Positions 8,364 to 16,224 of a stretch of 45,124 nucleotides of DNA are shown piece by piece. Under the pieces are notes generated by a model. The model searched no databases. It was not told the DNA's origin and was given only the letters and a program-made list of their open reading frames with translations. Numbering within the stretch: the first letter of the stretch is position 1; each line of letters opens with the position of its first letter. The stretch spans positions 1 through 45,124 of the forward strand of contig JAEWGL010000065.1 of NCBI GenBank assembly GCA_023388335.1, in the 5' to 3' direction. A program made the position numbers and the translations under genes. Source of the DNA: Pseudomonadota bacterium. Lineage in GTDB: Bacteria > Pseudomonadota > Gammaproteobacteria > Pseudomonadales > Pseudomonadaceae.

Positions 8364-9239
8364 ATGACGCCACTGAACCAGCTGCACGTCTTCAACGCCA
8401 TGCACGCTTCGCCCAATGCCCGACTGGAACACAGCGCGCAGTTGGGCGATGGCCTGGCCGCAGCCCTGTGGCGCAACCGCGACGACGCCCGTGACTACCA
8501 GGCGCCGAGCCATCACACCCTGTCCTGCTACATCGACGATGGCACCGGCACCTTTCGCCGCCAGCGCCCGGCCGACAAGGGTGCGCCGGACAAGCTGTGC
8601 ATCATGCCCGCCGGACACGAGTCCAACTGGGTGGTCAATGGCGCGATCCGCCTGGCGCACCTGTACATCAGCGAGGAACAGTTCGCCCTTGGCTGCGTGC
8701 GCCTGCTCGACCGCGAACCGCGAGAAATGCAGCTCAGGGAGGCGACCTTCCTCGACGACGCGGAACAGGCCCGGCGCTTCCGTCAGTTGATCCGCCTGGA
8801 TTGGGGCGAACCCGGCGAACGCCTGCTGGGCAGCAGCCTGGCCCATGAGATCGTCGACCATGCGGTGCTCAGCCAGGCCGGCTTGCGCCAAGGCCTGCGT
8901 CTCAAAGGTGGACTGGCTCCGCATCAGCGCCGACAACTGGTCGACTACATCGAAGCGCACCTGGACCACGTCATTACCCTTGGCGAACTCGCCGTGCGCT
9001 GCAACCTTTCCGAATACCACTTCGCCCGCATGTTCCGGGTCAGCTTCGGCCTGCCACCGCACCAGTATTTGCTGGCGCGTCGCCTGCAGCGGGCCTGCCA
9101 GCTGCTGCGCCTGGGCGATCTGCCCCTGGGCCAGATCGCCCTGCATTGCGGCTTCGCCAGCGCCAGCCATTTCAGCAACCGTTTCCGCCAGGCGATGACA
9201 GCCACGCCCGGCGACTACCGCGCCGCTCTGCGCCCTTAG
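8364..9239 (+). CDS. AraC family transcriptional regulator
   Basis: 291 residues. The two helix-turn-helix motifs of the AraC domain are C-terminal (about 190-288): ITLGELAVRCNLSEYHFARM and LPLGQIALHCGFASASHFSN. The N-terminal 180 residues are a sensing domain with no recognised ligand motif. The start at 8364 (MTPLNQLHVF) is chosen because GGAGGT lies seven bases upstream. In-frame starts at 8343 or earlier would place that Shine-Dalgarno inside the gene. Divergent from the EamA transporter, which it may control (inference from position only). Confidence 0.87.
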   Translation: MTPLNQLHVFNAMHASPNARLEHSAQLGDGLAAALWRNRDDARDYQAPSHHTLSCYIDDGTGTFRRQRPADKGAPDKLCIMPAGHESNWVVNGAIRLAHLYISEEQFALGCVRLLDREPREMQLREATFLDDAEQARRFRQLIRLDWGEPGERLLGSSLAHEIVDHAVLSQAGLRQGLRLKGGLAPHQRRQLVDYIEAHLDHVITLGELAVRCNLSEYHFARMFRVSFGLPPHQYLLARRLQRACQLLRLGDLPLGQIALHCGFASASHFSNRFRQAMTATPGDYRAALRP

Positions 9240-9287
9240 AATGCTGGGGTTCTGGCCCAACTGACCCGCGGCGGGTCGCTCAGGACT

Positions 9288-9614
9288 CTATCCGCCTAGC
9301 ATCGCCAGCAGCGGCCCGAGCACCAGGCTGGCGGCGGCCAGGCCCAGCAGCAGCCGCGGCTGATACGGTAGAAGAAAGACCCACAGGGTCACCCCGGCCA
9401 TCAGCACCGCTGTCCATTCGACCAGGCCCAGGGCCCAGCCGCGCTGGTGTACGGCCAGCGCCAGCGCCAGCAGCAACAGGACCCAGCCAGCGCAGCGCAG
9501 GCCACGGCGCAGGCCCTGGGTCGGTTTGCGCTTGAGCAGCTCGGTGAAGTGCTTTTCCATGGCCAGGCAGAGGGCAGCGAAGCCGGCAAAACCTAACAGT
9601 GCGCTACTGAGCAT
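9288..9614 (-). CDS. DUF3325 small membrane protein of an iron operon
   Basis: 108 residues with three or four hydrophobic helices (LLGFAGFAALCLAM, GWVLLLLALALAV, LVEWTAVLMAGVTLWVFLL, LLLGLAAASLVLGPLLAM). It matches the DUF3325 family, which sits beside PepSY-type reductase proteins and TonB-dependent siderophore receptors. It overlaps the end of the upstream PepSY gene by one base (TGATG), so it is last in the three-gene operon. Molecular function is not known; a supporting role in ferric-siderophore reduction at the inner membrane is an inference. Confidence 0.75.
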   Translation of the reverse strand: MLSSALLGFAGFAALCLAMEKHFTELLKRKPTQGLRRGLRCAGWVLLLLALALAVHQRGWALGLVEWTAVLMAGVTLWVFLLPYQPRLLLGLAAASLVLGPLLAMLGG

Positions 9615-11194
9615 CAGTTCACCTCAGGCTCGGCCAGGGTTTCACGGGGGGCTTTGGCCGCGCGTGGCGCGCGCTTGGCGACAGGCTTGGGGGCGCGCAA
9701 CATCTTGTGCGCAGCCCAGGCCAGGAACAACCCGAGCGCCAGCGCCGTCAGGTCGAAGCCGGCCATGGCCCAGTCACCCACGGCGATGGAATGGTTAAGG
9801 CCCTGCCCTGTGGTCAGACCATTGAGCAGCGGCAACAGGGCAAACGCCAACGCCCCGAGCGCCAGCTGCTCGCCCCAGGCGCGACGGCCCGGACGCAGCA
9901 TGGCGTGCGGCAGCGACAGCGCCCAGACCAGGAGGAAGCTGTTGATCTCCCAGTCGGCGCGCCCTTGCATGGCCACCGGCAACAGGCGGTTGGCCCAGAA
10001 GAACGCCGCGACCCCCAGCAGCAGGCCACTCATGCTGGCGATGTTGAGCACCTCGACCAAGCGCAGCTCGGTGGGCAGGCTGCCGCTCCTGGCATGCTTG
10101 AGCTGGCGCTTGCCCAGCCACATCACCAGGCCCGTGCCGATCACCGCAGTGCCGGCGATGCCGAAGACGAAGTACAGCCAGCGCAGCCAGGGCTCGGCGA
10201 AGTTGCCCATGTGCAAGCCGACGAAAGTGCCCGACACCATCACCGCGGTGCTTTCAGCCTTGCCGCTGCGCAGCAGCTCACCACTGACGCCGTCGAAGCT
10301 CCAGCTGCCGCTGCGCCGGTAGGCCACGCTGTCGGCCGCGGCGCGGGTGAAGTTGACCCGGGCGTTCTGGTCACCCGGGTTCTGCACCTCGATCCAGCCC
10401 AGCCGGGCACCGGGTACCTGCTCCTGAACCTTGGCATAGAGGCTTGGCAACGACGTCATGGGCGCGACGATGCCCGCCGACTTCGGTGCCTCGGACTGGC
10501 CGAACAGCTCGTTGAAGTAGCCGCGGGGGCTGTCATAGCTGGCCATGATGCTGGCCGGCATGACCATGTACATGAACAGCACCAGGCTGCTGTAGCTGAT
10601 CATCAAGTGGAACGGCAGCACCAGCACACCAATCGCATTGTGGCCATCGAGCCACGAGCGCTGACCCTTGCCGGGCCGGAAAGTGAAGAACTCCTTGAAG
10701 ATCTTCTTGTGGGTGATGATCCCGGTCACCAGCCCCAGCAGCATGATCAGCGCGCAGAAGGTCGACAGCCAGCGGCCCCAAGGGTGGGGCATCTGCAGTT
10801 GGAAGTGGAAGCGGTAGAAGAACTCGCCACCGCGGCTGTCGCGGGCCTCGACCACTTCGCCGCTCTGGGCGTCCAGCGCCTTGTTGATGAAGCCGCGGCG
10901 GCCGCCGCCGTCCGCGCGCCAGCCGACATTGAGCGCCGGCTCGCGAGCACTGGGCAGACGGATGAACCAGCTACTGGCGCTGCCAGCGTTGGCTTGCAGG
11001 TACGCTTGGGCCAGGCCCAGGCTTGCCGCCGGGTCGAGCGGATGGCTGCGCACCTCCGGCTGGCTCCAGTGGCTGATTTCTTCCTTGAAGTACGACATCG
11101 TCCCGGTCAGGAAGATGGCGAACAGCAGCCAGCCGAAGATCAGGCCGGTCCAGGTGTGCAACCAGGCCATGGCCTGGCGAAAGCCTTCTTTCAT
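9614..11194 (-). CDS. PepSY-associated TM protein (iron/siderophore reductase-like)
   Basis: 526 residues. The N-terminal helix region AMAWLHTWTGLIFGWLLFAIF and three further helices carry conserved histidines, with a large periplasmic PepSY segment between helices 1 and 2 (about 40-140). The family (PiuB/FoxB/PepSY_TM) is linked to reduction of ferric siderophores in the periplasm or at the inner membrane. A lysine/arginine/alanine-rich tail (KPVAKRAPRAAKAPRE) ends the protein in the cytoplasm. It starts inside the end of the DUF3649 gene (4-bp overlap), showing tight coupling. A Fur box precedes the operon, so repression by iron is expected. Confidence 0.83.
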   Translation of the reverse strand: MKEGFRQAMAWLHTWTGLIFGWLLFAIFLTGTMSYFKEEISHWSQPEVRSHPLDPAASLGLAQAYLQANAGSASSWFIRLPSAREPALNVGWRADGGGRRGFINKALDAQSGEVVEARDSRGGEFFYRFHFQLQMPHPWGRWLSTFCALIMLLGLVTGIITHKKIFKEFFTFRPGKGQRSWLDGHNAIGVLVLPFHLMISYSSLVLFMYMVMPASIMASYDSPRGYFNELFGQSEAPKSAGIVAPMTSLPSLYAKVQEQVPGARLGWIEVQNPGDQNARVNFTRAAADSVAYRRSGSWSFDGVSGELLRSGKAESTAVMVSGTFVGLHMGNFAEPWLRWLYFVFGIAGTAVIGTGLVMWLGKRQLKHARSGSLPTELRLVEVLNIASMSGLLLGVAAFFWANRLLPVAMQGRADWEINSFLLVWALSLPHAMLRPGRRAWGEQLALGALAFALLPLLNGLTTGQGLNHSIAVGDWAMAGFDLTALALGLFLAWAAHKMLRAPKPVAKRAPRAAKAPRETLAEPEVN

Positions 11195-11496
11195 GGGTTT
11201 TGCATCCAGTAGGCCAGGCCGTTGATCATCGCCAGCACCAAACTCGGCAGCAATACGCCGAACCAGGCGCGCCAGGCGCTACGACAGGCGAAGCACCAGA
11301 TGAAGGCCAGCACGTAGAACACGAACGAGAGCATCATGCCGCTCGACACCGCGTCGACCTTGGGCATCGGCGCCAAGAGAGTGATGCAGACGCTGGCCAT
11401 CGATGCCAGCAGGTACCCGCCCAACAGCGCGGCCAGGCTGCGTGAGGTCACGGCCAAACGGTAGCGCAGGGGCACCCCGGCGGTTTTGCTTTTCAT
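11191..11496 (-). CDS. DUF3649 small membrane protein
   Basis: 101 residues with three predicted helices (SLAALLGGYLLASMASVCIT, GMMLSFVFYVLAFIWCFAC, AWFGVLLPSLVLAMINGLAY). It matches the DUF3649 family, annotated as an iron-transport associated membrane protein in Pseudomonas and Xanthomonas. First gene of the operon; the Fur-like box at 11526-11544 lies 30 bp before its start. Overlaps the PepSY gene by 4 bp. No biochemical role is established. Inference: a partner of the PepSY protein in ferric-siderophore handling. Confidence 0.78.
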   Translation of the reverse strand: MKSKTAGVPLRYRLAVTSRSLAALLGGYLLASMASVCITLLAPMPKVDAVSSGMMLSFVFYVLAFIWCFACRSAWRAWFGVLLPSLVLAMINGLAYWMQNP

Positions 11497-11525
11497 TACG
11501 GCGGTCCGAAAAATGAGCAGCCAAT

Positions 11526-11544
11526 AGTAATGATTTCAATTCTC
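11526..11544 (-). promoter_or_regulatory. Putative Fur box
   Basis: On the minus strand the site reads GAGAATTGAAATCATTACT. It matches 13 of 19 positions of the Fur consensus GATAATGATAATCATTATC, with the right half nearly perfect. It lies 30 bp upstream of the DUF3649 start, overlapping where the promoter should be. It fits repression by Fur when iron is plentiful. Confidence 0.7.
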
Positions 11545-11806
11545 ACAAGCAAAGCAACCTGATGGCTGTCGCTGATTTTCCGCCTACCGGCAAGGTCCGC
11601 CGGAGGCAAGGCTCGCCCGTGATGGAACCCGCTTTGCTTGAGTTGCGCTCGCGGGCGCCGGCGTCTTTGCTACAAGAAATTTATCTTTCGCAGGGGGTTG
11701 AAATCGGCCGGCAATTGCCTGACCTTAGAGTCAAGAGGCGAACTTTCCCACAGGCCGCAACGGCCCTGGGGCGTCTCTGGCGAGCTAGCTGAATAAGGAT
11801 TGAATC

Positions 11807-12166
11807 ATGCAAATCCAGGTCAACTGCGACAACCATATTCAAGGCAACATCCGACTGAACGAATGGGTTCAGAGCACGTTGGAAAGCACGCTCGAACGAT
11901 TTGAAGAGGACCTCACCCGCATCGAGGTCCATTTGCGCGACGAGAACGGCGCCAAGCCAGGTCCGCATGACAAACGCTGCCAGATGGAGGCACGTCCCAA
12001 AGGCCATCAACCGATTTCCGTGACCCACACTGCCACCTCGCTGGACCAGGCCGTCGACGGCGCGGCCAGCAAGCTCAACAACGCCCTGGAGCACTTCTAC
12101 GGCAAGCGGCGCAGCAAGCGCAGCGTGTTGCAGCACACTGAGCTGGAAGATGAAGTCGAAGGCTGA
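11807..12166 (+). CDS. HPF/RaiA family ribosome-associated protein
   Basis: 119 residues, ribosomal subunit interface (HPF/RaiA, sigma-54 modulation) fold. The opening strand-helix MQIQVNCDNHIQGNIRL is followed by the helix with VQSTLESTLERFEEDLTRIE. The strand IEVHLRDEN and the long helix TATSLDQAVDGAASKLNNAL, with a basic tail (KRRSKRS), complete it. Proteins of this family bind the 30S decoding region and hibernate or protect ribosomes in stress. It is not the rpoN-linked hpf paralogue by context. AAGGA lies just upstream of the ATG at 11807, and a strong terminator follows at 12181. The 310-bp gap before it holds the Fur box and nothing else I recognise. Confidence 0.82.
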   Translation: MQIQVNCDNHIQGNIRLNEWVQSTLESTLERFEEDLTRIEVHLRDENGAKPGPHDKRCQMEARPKGHQPISVTHTATSLDQAVDGAASKLNNALEHFYGKRRSKRSVLQHTELEDEVEG

Positions 12167-12180
12167 TCCAGTCTGATGAC

Positions 12181-12216
12181 AAAAAACGCCCGGTGCACTG
12201 CACCGGGCGTTTTGTT
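12181..12216 (+). terminator. Rho-independent terminator after hpf-like gene
   Basis: A near-perfect hairpin with arms AACGCCCGGTGCA and TGCACCGGGCGTT (12185-12211) is flanked by an A-run before and TTTTGTTT after. It starts about 15 bp past the stop of the HPF-like gene. Confidence 0.9.
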
Positions 12217-12320
12217 TGGCGCACGCTCAAGAGGCTAGCGGCCGCCAATCGTCACCTTGGCTGAACCAACCTCTTGAATACCGGGTCAATTCCAGCACAT
12301 TCATTTGCAGATCCAGCGCC

Positions 12321-12623
12321 ATGAACAACCCCTTCGACCTGATCAGCGACGCCTTCTCCCCGGAATATCGGGTCAACCTGAGCATCGAACGGCTGGATGG
12401 CAGCATCATGCTGACCCTCTCGAACGACGCTGGCGTGGCGGCCAAGCGCCTGATCACCGAGGCCCAGCGCAACGACCCGGTACGCCTGCAACGCCTGATC
12501 GACAGCATCCGCTTCGGCTTGGCCATCGAGCAGGGCCACAGCGCCCTCGACATCCTCGCCGCCATGACCGGCGAGCAAGGGCATGAGCAGCGTCACATCG
12601 CGACGACCCAAGTGGCCAACTGA
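12321..12623 (+). CDS. DUF3509 family small protein
   Basis: 100 residues, soluble, beginning MNNPFDLISDAFSPEYRVNL. The pattern matches DUF3509, a small Pseudomonas-specific family, from memory of its N-terminal NPFELI-DAFSP motif. Predicted beta strands (RVNLSIERLDGSIMLTLSND) are followed by helices (LITEAQRNDPVRLQRLIDSI). The start at 12321 is preferred over an upstream one because the conserved NPFDLI begins here. It ends 13 bp from the convergent psiE. Function is unknown. Confidence 0.65.
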   Translation: MNNPFDLISDAFSPEYRVNLSIERLDGSIMLTLSNDAGVAAKRLITEAQRNDPVRLQRLIDSIRFGLAIEQGHSALDILAAMTGEQGHEQRHIATTQVAN

Positions 12624-12636
12624 GTCCGGCGCTTGG

Positions 12637-13107
12637 CTACTTGCCCTCCTCGATCGCTTGCCCGTTGGCATCGATGACCTTGGTCGAGGGATAGCGGTAC
12701 GACGCATAGCGCACCACTAGGATCGCGAAGGCCAACAGCAGGATGCCGCCACACAGGTACAAGAGCCCGACCTCCGGCGCCTTGTGGTGCGAAACATCGC
12801 CAATCAGCAGGCGCGTCAGCGCGGTGATCGCCACGTAGAGCAGAAAGCGGATGGGCATGTGGTTGGTCTTGAAGTAGATCCCTACCATCGCCCCCAGCTC
12901 CAGGTAGATGAACAGCAGCAGGATGTCGTCGACGCTGACGCTGCCTTTATCGAGCATCTCGCAGAAGGTCAGGACCGCGGCCCAGGCGGTGATGCCGCCG
13001 ATGCCAAACAGCGCCAGGTAATGAAACGACTCCACGCACAGGTTGCCGAGCGAGTCGGCCGAGCCATGCAGGCCTTTGCGCAGCTTTTCAGCCCATTTGA
13101 TGTTCAC
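12637..13107 (-). CDS. psiE: PsiE-family phosphate-starvation-inducible membrane protein
   Basis: 156 residues with four membrane helices (YLALFGIGGITAWAAVLTFC, ILLLFIYLELGAMVGIYF, IRFLLYVAITALTRLLIG, LLYLCGGILLLAFAILVVRY). The conserved centre FIYLELGAMVGIYFKTNHMP is the PsiE signature. In E. coli psiE responds to phosphate starvation and cAMP-CRP; its molecular function is unknown. The start is GTG (13105-13107), with a G-rich stretch about 11 bases upstream. No Pho box was recognised upstream. Its 3' end faces the DUF3509 gene. Confidence 0.85.
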   Translation of the reverse strand: MNIKWAEKLRKGLHGSADSLGNLCVESFHYLALFGIGGITAWAAVLTFCEMLDKGSVSVDDILLLFIYLELGAMVGIYFKTNHMPIRFLLYVAITALTRLLIGDVSHHKAPEVGLLYLCGGILLLAFAILVVRYASYRYPSTKVIDANGQAIEEGK

Positions 13108-13308
13108 GATCTTGATGCCCCCGATACGCCCATGAAGGATGATGCGCCGCCGCAGATGACGGCATGTATGTCATGCAGTTAAAAGGCCAGGGCCCCTGCC
13201 TGAGAAGGCGACCGATTGCCGCAAGGCACGCCCGACCAGCGCCGCGGCGGACCATTTTGAAGATAAATCGCTACTACTTGGTTGCAGGCGCGCCGCTTAT
13301 CCGGAATA

Positions 13309-13324
13309 CTGTATATCGATACAG
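13309..13324 (+). promoter_or_regulatory. LexA (SOS) box
   Basis: CTGTATATCGATACAG is a perfect CTGT-N8-ACAG SOS operator. It lies 42 bp upstream of the yebG start, so the DNA-damage response (RecA/LexA) should control yebG. Confidence 0.9.
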
Positions 13325-13366
13325 TTGATCCTGACTAAACCAGCAAAAAGGCACATGAGGTGATGA

Positions 13367-13630
13367 ATGGCCGTCGAAGTGGTATACCGCAGCAGCCGCG
13401 ACCCGGAGCGCTTGTTCATGGATAAGGCCGAAGCAGATCGTCATGACAAGATGCTCGAACTGGCCGAACGCCTGGCCGAGGTGTTGCACAAGGCCGTCCC
13501 ATCGCTGAGCGAACAGCAAGTCGAGGAAGCGGGTATCTACATGGCCAAGAACCGCGATGTTTTCGCCCGGGCCTTCAAGAGCCAGCCCGATGCCCTGGCC
13601 GAGCTGCTCGGCACCGACGCTGCCGAGTAA
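13367..13630 (+). CDS. yebG: YebG family SOS-induced protein
   Basis: 87 residues. N-terminal MAVEVVYRSSRDPERLFMDK and the following EADRHDKMLELAERL match YebG, a small acidic DNA-damage-inducible protein of unknown molecular role. GAGGTGATGA directly before the ATG serves as ribosome binding site. The LexA box just upstream confirms the assignment by regulation. It ends 6 bp from the convergent leucine dehydrogenase gene. Confidence 0.9.
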   Translation: MAVEVVYRSSRDPERLFMDKAEADRHDKMLELAERLAEVLHKAVPSLSEQQVEEAGIYMAKNRDVFARAFKSQPDALAELLGTDAAE

Positions 13631-13636
13631 CCGCGC

Positions 13637-14656
13637 TCAATCGTACAGCAGCCGCTCGGCGAGCATCTGTGCGACCCGCGCCGGCGAGCGCTTTTCCGCC
13701 TGGGCATGGGCGAAGACTTCGGTGAGCCGTGACGGGATGCGCGCCAGGTGCGCGGTGATGGTGCCGATGGCTTCGCCGCGGTGCTTGAGTGCCACGTAAA
13801 TCAGCCCCCCGGCGTTGATCACGTAATCCGGCGCGTAGAGGATGCCGCGGCTCTCGAGCTGATCAGCCACCTGCAAGGTGGACAACTGGTTGTTGGCCGC
13901 CCCGGCCACCGCCGCGCAACGCAGCTGCATCACACTCTGGCCGGTGAGCACCGGCCCTACCCCACAGGGGGCGAAGATGTCGCAGGGAGTGCTGATCAGC
14001 GCTTCGTTGGCTACCGGGTGTGCATTGAACTGCTGCATGGCCAGCTGCACCCGCCCAGGGTCCAGGTCACTGACCAGTAACTCGGCGCCCGCCGCGTGCA
14101 GTTGCTCGGCCAACGCGTAGCCCACATTGCCCAGCCCCTGGATCGCCACCCGCAAGCCTTCCAGGTTGTCGCTGCCCAGGCGCGCCATCGACGTCGCGCG
14201 GATGCCGGCGAACACACCCATGGCCGCATGCGGCGATGGATCGCCCGAGGCCGTCGTGCTGGTGACATGGGGAGTGGACTGGGCGATGCAGTCCATGTCG
14301 AGCGTCGAGGTACCGCTGTCCACGGCGGTGATGAAACGCCCTTGCAAGGTGTCGACGAACCGCCCGAAGGCCTCGAACAGGGCGGCACGATTTTCCACGT
14401 GCGGGTTACGGATGATCACGGCCTTGCCGCCGCCCAGCGGCAATCCAGCCAAGGCGGCCTTGTAGCTCATACCCTGGGCCAGTGAGATGGCATCGGCCAT
14501 GGCACTGTCATCATCGGCATAGGGCAAGTAGCGACAGCCTCCCATGGCAGGGCCCAGGTGCTCGCTGTGGATCGCCACCACGGCCTTGAGGCCCGTGGGT
14601 GGATCGGTCCACAGGTGCAAGGATTGGGTGCGGGTGCTCTGCATGAGCGCGAACAT
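13637..14656 (-). CDS. ldh: Leucine/Glu-Leu-Phe-Val dehydrogenase
   Basis: 339 residues, the length of leucine dehydrogenases. The catalytic lysine motif is LPLGGGKAVI (Lys78), and the substrate-side stretch is GPAMGGCRYLPY. The Rossmann NAD site is GLGNVG at 174-179, and NNQL plus YVINAGGLI form the C-terminal part of the active site. It oxidatively deaminates branched-chain amino acids (Leu, Val, Ile) to 2-oxo acids with NAD. The frame is open far upstream to 15145, but homology begins at MFALMQSTRTQSLHLW, so 14656 is chosen; MQSTRT at 14644 is an alternative. Divergent from the SirB1-like gene. Confidence 0.85.
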   Translation of the reverse strand: MFALMQSTRTQSLHLWTDPPTGLKAVVAIHSEHLGPAMGGCRYLPYADDDSAMADAISLAQGMSYKAALAGLPLGGGKAVIIRNPHVENRAALFEAFGRFVDTLQGRFITAVDSGTSTLDMDCIAQSTPHVTSTTASGDPSPHAAMGVFAGIRATSMARLGSDNLEGLRVAIQGLGNVGYALAEQLHAAGAELLVSDLDPGRVQLAMQQFNAHPVANEALISTPCDIFAPCGVGPVLTGQSVMQLRCAAVAGAANNQLSTLQVADQLESRGILYAPDYVINAGGLIYVALKHRGEAIGTITAHLARIPSRLTEVFAHAQAEKRSPARVAQMLAERLLYD

Positions 14657-14780
14657 CGACGGGCTCTCCCGATGAAGTGCTCCTGACAGTATAGGCGTGA
14701 CCATGCAAGCCATGGCCCTGACGGACCACTGGACGAAAAGCTGCGCCGGGGCTACAACAGAAGCTTGAGCGGAGAAATCC

Positions 14781-15587
14781 ATGAACCCACGCCAAGCCTG
14801 CCTGGCCTGCCTGGAACGCGAGCCTGTCGCCTTGCTGGAAGCTGCCTTGTGGATCGCTGCCGAGCATGATCGCAGCGTCGACCCCTCCGCGTGCCTGGCC
14901 CGGGTCCAGGACCTGCACCGGACGATCAGTGCCAACCTGCCGATGCTACCGGTTGCCGAATTGGCCCAGCCGCTGCTGCGCCAGCTCATCGCGCTTGGCT
15001 TCCAGCAGGATGAGTACCATCCGATACGCCCGCAGGCTGCATTGATGGACAAGGTCCTGCTGCGCCGTCGCGGCCAGCCGTTGGCCTTGGCGATCCTGAC
15101 AATGGAGCTGGCGCAACGCCTGTCGATCCCGTTGGAGGGCGTCAACTTTCCCGGGCATTTCTTGCTGCGTGTGCCGGGTGCCGATCACCTGCTCGATCCC
15201 TGCGGCGGTCGACGCCTGTACCCCAGCGACTGCCGCGAACTGCTCGGCCGCCAGTTCGGCCCACAGCTGCAGCTGACCGCCGACCATCTGCGCACGGCCA
15301 GCCCGATGCAGATGCTCCAGCGCCTGTCGCGCAACCTGCGCCAGTTGCACTCAAGCAACGACAACGACCTGGCCGCCCTGATCGATGCCGAACGGGTGAT
15401 GCAACTGGGCCCGGTGATGGTCAGCGACTACCTGGCGCGAGCCACCCTGTACCAGCACCTGGACTGCCCCCAGGCCGAACGTTACGACCTGGAGCATGCC
15501 TTGCTGCTGACCGACGATCCGATCCAGCGCCTGCGCCTGAGCGATCGGCTCGCTCAGCTACCGACCACGACGCGCTCGATTCACTGA
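14781..15587 (+). CDS. SirB1-like transglutaminase/TPR family protein
   Basis: 268 residues. The transglutaminase-like SirB1 domain covers roughly 30-190, with the core LRRRGQPLALAILTMELAQR followed by LEGVNFPGHFLLRV and LDPCGGRRLY. The C-terminal 70 residues are helical and TPR-like (ARATLYQHLDCPQAERYDLE). The true enzymatic Cys-His-Asp set is not evident: the His of NFPGHFL and Asp of LLDPC are present. Related proteins lie beside prmC in E. coli, but their function is unknown. GGAG precedes the ATG. The 3' end overlaps maiA by 7 bp on the other strand. Confidence 0.8.
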   Translation: MNPRQACLACLEREPVALLEAALWIAAEHDRSVDPSACLARVQDLHRTISANLPMLPVAELAQPLLRQLIALGFQQDEYHPIRPQAALMDKVLLRRRGQPLALAILTMELAQRLSIPLEGVNFPGHFLLRVPGADHLLDPCGGRRLYPSDCRELLGRQFGPQLQLTADHLRTASPMQMLQRLSRNLRQLHSSNDNDLAALIDAERVMQLGPVMVSDYLARATLYQHLDCPQAERYDLEHALLLTDDPIQRLRLSDRLAQLPTTTRSIH

Positions 15588-16213
15588 GCCGGGGTGTCTG
15601 GCTGCCGGGCGGGGTGAGCGTGGCTGAAGGCTGGATGCTGCTCGGCCAGCGCTGCCACCCGGCGGATGCGCGGGTAGCCGCTGAGGTCGACGTTGAAGCG
15701 CTCGGCGGCATACACCTGCGGGATCACGTACAGGTCGGCCAGCCCCGGGGCATCACCAAAGCAGAAACCCTGATCGTCGATCAGTTGCTCCACCGCCGCC
15801 AGCCCCTGGCCGATCCAATGACCTATCCACTGGTTGACCTGCGCCTCGCCCTGCCCCAGCTGACGCAGCTGGTTGAGCACGCTGACGTTGTGCAGCGGAT
15901 GAATGTCGCAGCCGATCAGCGCCGCCACGCCGCGCACCTTGGCCCGCTGCTCGGCGCTGTCGGGGAGCAGCGCAGGCAGGGGATACGCCTCTTCCAGGTA
16001 TTCGATAATTGCCGGTGACTGCATCAGCAGCGTGCCGCCATCGGTGCGCAAAGCCGGCACCCGACCCTGGGGGTTGACCGCGAGGAAGGCGTCGCCGCGC
16101 TGCTCACCCTTGAGCAGATTGACTGGCAGGGCCTGGTAATCCAGGCCCTTGAGCGCCAAGGCAATCCTCACCCGGTACGAGGAGGTCGAACGGTAGTAGG
16201 TGTAGAGTTCCAT
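15581..16213 (-). CDS. maiA: Maleylacetoacetate isomerase
   Basis: 210 residues, zeta-class glutathione S-transferase. The glutathione site is YRSTSSYRVRIAL at the N-terminus, and PQGRVPAL and QSPAIIEYLEE complete the thioredoxin-fold domain. The all-helical domain contains LADLYVIPQVYAAERF. It isomerises 4-maleylacetoacetate to fumarylacetoacetate with glutathione, the step between HmgA and FahA in tyrosine and phenylalanine breakdown. Start 16213 (MELYTYYRST) is 11 bp after the fahA stop. The longer frame adds 14 residues without homology. Confidence 0.93.
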   Translation of the reverse strand: MELYTYYRSTSSYRVRIALALKGLDYQALPVNLLKGEQRGDAFLAVNPQGRVPALRTDGGTLLMQSPAIIEYLEEAYPLPALLPDSAEQRAKVRGVAALIGCDIHPLHNVSVLNQLRQLGQGEAQVNQWIGHWIGQGLAAVEQLIDDQGFCFGDAPGLADLYVIPQVYAAERFNVDLSGYPRIRRVAALAEQHPAFSHAHPARQPDTPAQ

Positions 16214-16224
16214 CGCCTGCCCTC

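Noticed and set aside
9707..11212. 501-codon open frame on the plus strand
   Set aside because: Antisense to the PepSY gene; Gln/His-rich shadow with no motifs.
11562..11792. 76-codon open frame before the HPF-like gene
   Set aside because: No ribosome binding site, no homology recalled, and codon use unlike neighbours; taken as non-coding leader region.
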